The notes beneath the pieces are model-generated. The model worked only from the letters and a program-made list of their open reading frames with translations. It was not told the DNA's origin and did no database searches. Position numbers and translations under genes: made by a program. A stretch of DNA of 64,000 bases from Pseudisothecium myosuroides (taxonomy: Eukaryota > Streptophyta > Bryopsida > Hypnales > Lembophyllaceae), in contig OX637289.1 of NCBI GenBank assembly GCA_951799445.1, positions 6,911,321 to 6,975,320 of the forward strand, read 5' to 3'. Shown here in pieces: positions 59,126-64,000 of the stretch (positions are counted from its first letter, which is position 1; every line of letters begins with the position of its first letter).

Positions 59126-62100
59126 TCAGTCAAGTACTTGCTTCCTGGGGACATCTTGTTTTTGGCTCTCCTGCATTCTCTCTTCACGATCGCGGATTGC
59201 AAGCATGAGCTGGAACATCACCAAAGATTTGATCAATTGCATAACTTCTGAACATACAACACGTTAAATCCTGCTCAAATCTGCTGCTGATATAACTTGA
59301 AATTCGAACTTCTGACCAATGTCAAAGGTATCAGGAGGGCGTGCACGCTCCCAATAATGAGTTCCAGTTGTGCGCTAATACAGTAATGCGCCTGAAAGCT
59401 AAAAGAATCTGGACCCTCTAGGAACTGGGAGCTCATACCTAGAGCTAAATGACTCCAGTAACAAGGATATTCACTAATTGCACCACAGAATGAGATACCT
59501 TTGTCCCGATGTAAAACGAAAATATGATGGCGAGGAGAAGAGGAACATCTGCAACAGTCCAGCAAATTCATAACATATTTGCCAAATATCTCATGCTTAC
59601 CGCCAAGAAGCTACGGGAGAAATTCTACCTTTTAATCAAACAAGGTGACCTCTCAGAGCAGCCTGATATGAGAAGCTAGAGCAGGAAAGTCTAGACTCTG
59701 GGTCCCAGATTAAATTCAACGAACATAATCTAGAAAGGCAAGAGATGGAAACCAATCACAGGAGAGCAGCTTCAATAAGGAGGTAGTTGTCAACTCACTC
59801 TCACGAGATAGCATACGAGAAGCCAATAGCTTCATGCCATCTGGACCCACCACAAACCCCACAAGGTTCGCCAGCTGCACATGGAATTTTATAATATCAG
59901 CTACATTACCTCACCATCCAAAAGTGTCCATGAAAAGGAATTGGAGCAGAATAACAGAGCATTGCTCAGAACGACAAAGATGGTCAAGGTTGTCTGCAGT
60001 AAGCACGCATAATATACAGTACCACTGGAAAAGGGCAGGTTTCCTGAGAATTTAAGGAAGAGCAGCATTGAGAAAATGAGAAATTTATTATAGCCTAATT
60101 GTATGAGTGCGTTGAAATTGAAGCGCAAAAACGGTACCCACCATGAGGCCAGTGATGTTGAGAGACCCTGCTAATGCATGGCATTCCCGGTATGCATTTG
60201 TCTTCTTAAAGCCTGCCATCTGCTCAGACATTGGGAATCGGAATTTCAGATTATCACCCCATTTCAAACTCACCAGGAATTATAAGGCACCGCATCTTAC
60301 CCAATCGAGAAAGTTAGACGTCATCGGACATTGCTGTGAATCAATGATGCTAGGTAACATGGAATACATCCCGTCTAAAAACATGGTCAGATAGAAAAAG
60401 AGATGGAAAAATAAATACTTGAGGTGTGCGCATGACGGATTTCACTAGCAGCTCTGGACCCCAGAGTATACACGTCACCCAAGCCCATGACAGAAGCCTC
60501 CTGTAAATACACGGATCAGATATTCAGCGATTCAAGAGTATAAGCTATCTGCATCGCAATCGAACAAGTAACTACATGTGAATACGTGTTTTTCAGAGGT
60601 TTCTGTTAAGACAATCTTAAAAAAATATGATAAATTTAAATAGTATGGATAGTATACTCACCATTCGAGATCATGCCAAATTGCAACAAAAGTGAAAATA
60701 ATCCATACATTGAGGAACCTCCATCGCGATCCTCCAAGAGGTATATACAAGTACCTGCAGAAAGAAACGTTAGCACAGGAGTCATTGAGACAGATATAAG
60801 AATTGATGCACTCCAAACCCAAGAAGCAATAAGTTCGGTAGTACAAAAACTCTTATCATCGTTTTCTCAGACTTAGAATAGTATTGGACTTTGGAAAAGA
60901 AGAAGAATTACCTACGAGTACAACAGTTTAGTACATCAGGTTTCAAAAGAATTGGAGGTTTCTTAGCATGTCGTCATCACTCGGTCAACAGCGTTCCAAG
61001 CTTCCTAATCCGACACGACACTTCCTTGCTTTGAGGAGGTCCTTCATGTTTACAGGTACCAGTGCTACTTTTTAATTTGCTATACACAGTCCGGTCTTGT
61101 ATGTAGACTCAACATCAGCCTAAATTCTCAGTTGTGAACGATCCACATACGATTATTAGAAAGAGTAAACTCCGGAATTGAAGAAGCTAAATTGGTAGGT
61201 CGCATCCTGAAGTCAATCATCAAAATACCTTACAAGATAGCGATTATACGATGCATGCCAGCTTTTCCAGAAAGTTTCCAAATCACAGCAATTGTTAAGG
61301 CATCTAATCATGTTCTCTTGAGTTTCAACTCCATCAATCTGCAATAATCATCCAAGATACAATGAGAAACTGACTTAAACTGAAAACGTGAGGTGGCTGA
61401 CTGAAACTCTATGACGTGGCAAACAGACAGTACATACCAGGGCCCAAAATCTGAAGAAGCGCCAGATGAGTAGAAATTTGAGCCACATGAAGTTCAGAAC
61501 CTGACAGAGACCACAAAGTGAACACGAACATGAGTAAAAAATGGGTAAGTTTACTTTGCTGAACAGAGATGCAAGTATTTCTACACTCCTACGAGATTGG
61601 ACGGCAAAGGTTACGAGAACTCATTCTGTATCTATTCAAATCTAGTAAGAAGAAAAGAAGATACTCTGGATCCTAATACGGCATCGGTTTTGCATATTCC
61701 AATGATTAAAAATGTTGGAAATTTGCAAAAATGATTACTTCAAACTGAGACATTCAAATGATGAAGATGTTGAAGCAAGGAATATAATAGCAATACCCCA
61801 TATCCAATGATGAAAATCTCGACAGGTGATAACATTCGCCAAACTCTACTGCAGCACCAAAGCATATTCTTGTAAGTGCTTTCAAATTCTTAAATATATT
61901 CATGGAGGCACAAATTACATAATTGAAGCGCCGAAAGGAGTAAAAACAATAATAATTTCGAAAAAACGAACTCGGTTGATTATGAAAATCAAAACATTGA
62001 AATCATTTGGCTGGGTTCAGGGTTCTACCTGATCGCCAAGGCATTAAAATAGCAGCGATGGGTAAGAAGCTCCATGAGGAAAAAGCAGAGCAGCCAACGC

Positions 62101-64000
62101 AATCCATAAATCGCAGTGTCTTTTCTACTGTAAGCTCTCTGAACATTTTCCAGCTGAATAACAGATATAGCAGTCAGTCAAAATGGTGAATAAGATCCAT
62201 TGTGCTTAAAGTTAATCAGTAGGGTATTCGCCCTATTTGACGAAAATCCACAGATTGCGAGAACCCTCATTCTTGTGACAACATCTGCACATACATGCAG
62301 GTGACAATCTTACTCAGGTTGCCATCAAAATACAGACAGGGTGAGAAGAAGACCTGAGAAGCAAATGCGTTAAAGGTGATAATAGGTCCAGCAATATACA
62401 AGGGTGCATAAAGGAGGTACGCCAAGTAAGCGACAAGATTGTACTGAGTCTCTTCAACTGGCTTCTCCTGAAACACAGGAAATAAAATTCAGAGAATAAC
62501 CGATAAATGTATGAACATAGTTCCTAATTTAAACGATTTTGCTACAAGTGTCTGCATTTCAGCATTTCTAAAATTATGTACGGCCAGATTCTGTAACCTC
62601 TTGTGTTGGGATCAGAGAGATGAGAAAACGTCTTTTAGCAATTTAGGCTATCACGGGATATTGTGCTATTGTTGCAGTACTAGTGCCTGTCTTTCACGCT
62701 TGATAGAAACTCGATTTGGAGTACACTTTGTCACACACAATAGCATGCCATCAGAGATCGCTACCCACTTAAGAAAGTCTGATTACAAGAAAGCTTGAAT
62801 TAAGAAAATAAAACCTAATATCGAGGGACAATTGAGAAACTTCCATGCAAGATTGACGAGGTATTGCTTAGGCCAAAAGATTTCCAACTTACTTGACGAG
62901 ATAAATAACAAGAAGCACCCTCAGTTCCAGATGCTCCAAGTGTGCACAGATCACATTTTCGCGTATGATTCTGTATTCAAATCCCAAATTGGAAGGTAAA
63001 ATTGGTTCAATGCACTACAAACATTCATCTCATAAGCAGCTCCATACGAGTTCCATAAAAGCCGACTGATGAACACAGATTCACAGCCAAGATTTCGGAT
63101 AATGAAATCGCTTCTATGAAAACCAACAGTAGGGGGAATGTGGCATGATTTACATGTGATCTTCTCTTAGGCATGAATTTTAAAAATGAACTCACCTAAG
63201 GAAGACCAAAAAACTAAGGTGGACATAAGGCATAAATCGCATTCAATTTCAGGTGACTTTCATGAGTTCTCAATCAAGAAAAAGAGGGGCACTGAACCAA
63301 CCTCCCCAGCTCATGAATGAAGGACGAAGAGAGGACGGACCTCCCAGTTGACAGTCGAAGGTCGGGAAATTTGCGCCCAGTGATAGTCAAGGCCGAAACT
63401 TAACATTCGCAACATTACTGCAAGCACTCAACCCACACTGATGAGATCTAATAAAGCATGCCATTTTCCATCAAGTGATTGCACCACCAAAAAAATGAAG
63501 CTCTGGAACAAACAATCTTATCCCCTCGAGCACTTATATCCTGGACAGCAAGAACAAGAGATAGTCATGCACGGAATGTGCAGACAGCAGGAACACACCC
63601 AAGTTGAAGCTGATGTGCCACCGCATTTCACCCCGGTATTGATCTAAAAAGGCAAACTGCTCCCTGCAATATCAGTTCCTTAGTTTCATTAAATCCGAGA
63701 GCGACATGGTATGTCCGACGTTTCGAAACCATCTGTGAACATCTCAGCATCATGACACCCTTTTCGAGACTTGAGATTTAGAAAACTCTCTACTAAAAGA
63801 CGTCTTGTTAGAGAGGTCTCACCCCAAAGATGCAAACTTGTAGCCGTCGTACACACGGTTGCTTATTAGGAACGTGAGGTTGTACATCCAGAGGAGGTAA
63901 GGAAATGCATGTTTTCCTGCACAGGTCTGCTCAAACTTGGAACATGTCAGTTTCATTAGTGACGTAACCGGCAATTCACATGTTAAACACCGTCAAACTG
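59126..64000 (-). CDS. Membrane-bound O-acyltransferase, GUP1/HHATL-like (5' end beyond window)
   Basis: Fifteen consecutive exons in phase: 63823-63916, 63599-63663, 63341-63417, 62893-62970, 62354-62467, 62029-62153, 61797-61848, 61438-61500, 61229-61338, 60662-60754, 60419-60500, 60142-60219, 59799-59874, 59499-59548 and 59126-59209, giving 412 C-terminal residues. The family acylates lipids or proteins in ER membranes; yeast GUP1 remodels GPI anchors, while the plant role is not settled. Diagnostic blocks: [47 protein letters not shown], and [13 protein letters not shown] with the invariant catalytic His. Several hydrophobic helices alternate with short loops; KCDLCTLG is a Cys-rich loop. 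About 100-200 N-terminal residues are missing. The last exon is the least certain: the chosen acceptor gives [14 protein letters not shown], which fits the family's ending, but the frame is also open further upstream. Confidence 0.9.

Overview
This window looks like nuclear DNA of a land plant. The recognisable genes are plant-type and intron-rich: a plant short-chain carbonyl reductase, a GPI-anchored phytocyanin, a PRMT4/CARM1 arginine methyltransferase and a GUP1-like MBOAT acyltransferase. The intergenic DNA is AT-rich and packed with small non-autonomous DNA transposons, including a textbook plant Stowaway-like MITE and a CACTA-type MITE. Short introns and the absence of any retroelement coding sequence leave the lineage open. 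A non-flowering plant is possible, but I cannot fix it from the sequence.

Layout. About 1-3.2 kb holds MITE ends and fragments. The carbonyl reductase lies at 3.2-5.4 kb (minus strand, 4 exons). From 5.8 to 7.0 kb there is a TTAA-flanked element and a pair of perfect 20-bp palindromes. From 7.4 to 16.3 kb lies one large fold-back structure with near-identical arms of about 1.27 kb. Inside it sits a discrete 2.6-kb insertion carrying about 28 copies of an 11-bp near-palindrome (consensus GACAAATTGTC). From 16.4 to 23.3 kb a single TTAA element has been split by a nested stack of other elements. The phytocyanin lies at 24.8-26.5 kb (minus, 4 exons). From 26.5 to 38.4 kb there is no recognised gene, only three TTAA elements, two other inverted-repeat elements and a GC-rich island. 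PRMT4 lies at 38.4-45.0 kb (minus, 15 exons, one GC-AG intron). From 45 to 58 kb is another MITE-dense stretch. From 59.1 kb to the right edge is the 3' part of the MBOAT gene (minus, 15 exons seen), with unrecognised exon-like sequence just downstream of it.

The four gene models were built by hand from splice signals and reading-frame phase; every joined model stays in frame throughout. The genes do not form an operon or an obvious pathway: they are independent single genes separated by transposon tracts. The most striking non-genic signals are (1) ten long elements all bounded by TTAA with CCC(C)T-type ends, the signature of piggyBac-like elements, which would be unusual in a land plant, and (2) the 11-bp motif array inside the fold-back element, which may be an undescribed type of transposon with many transposase- or host-factor-binding sites.
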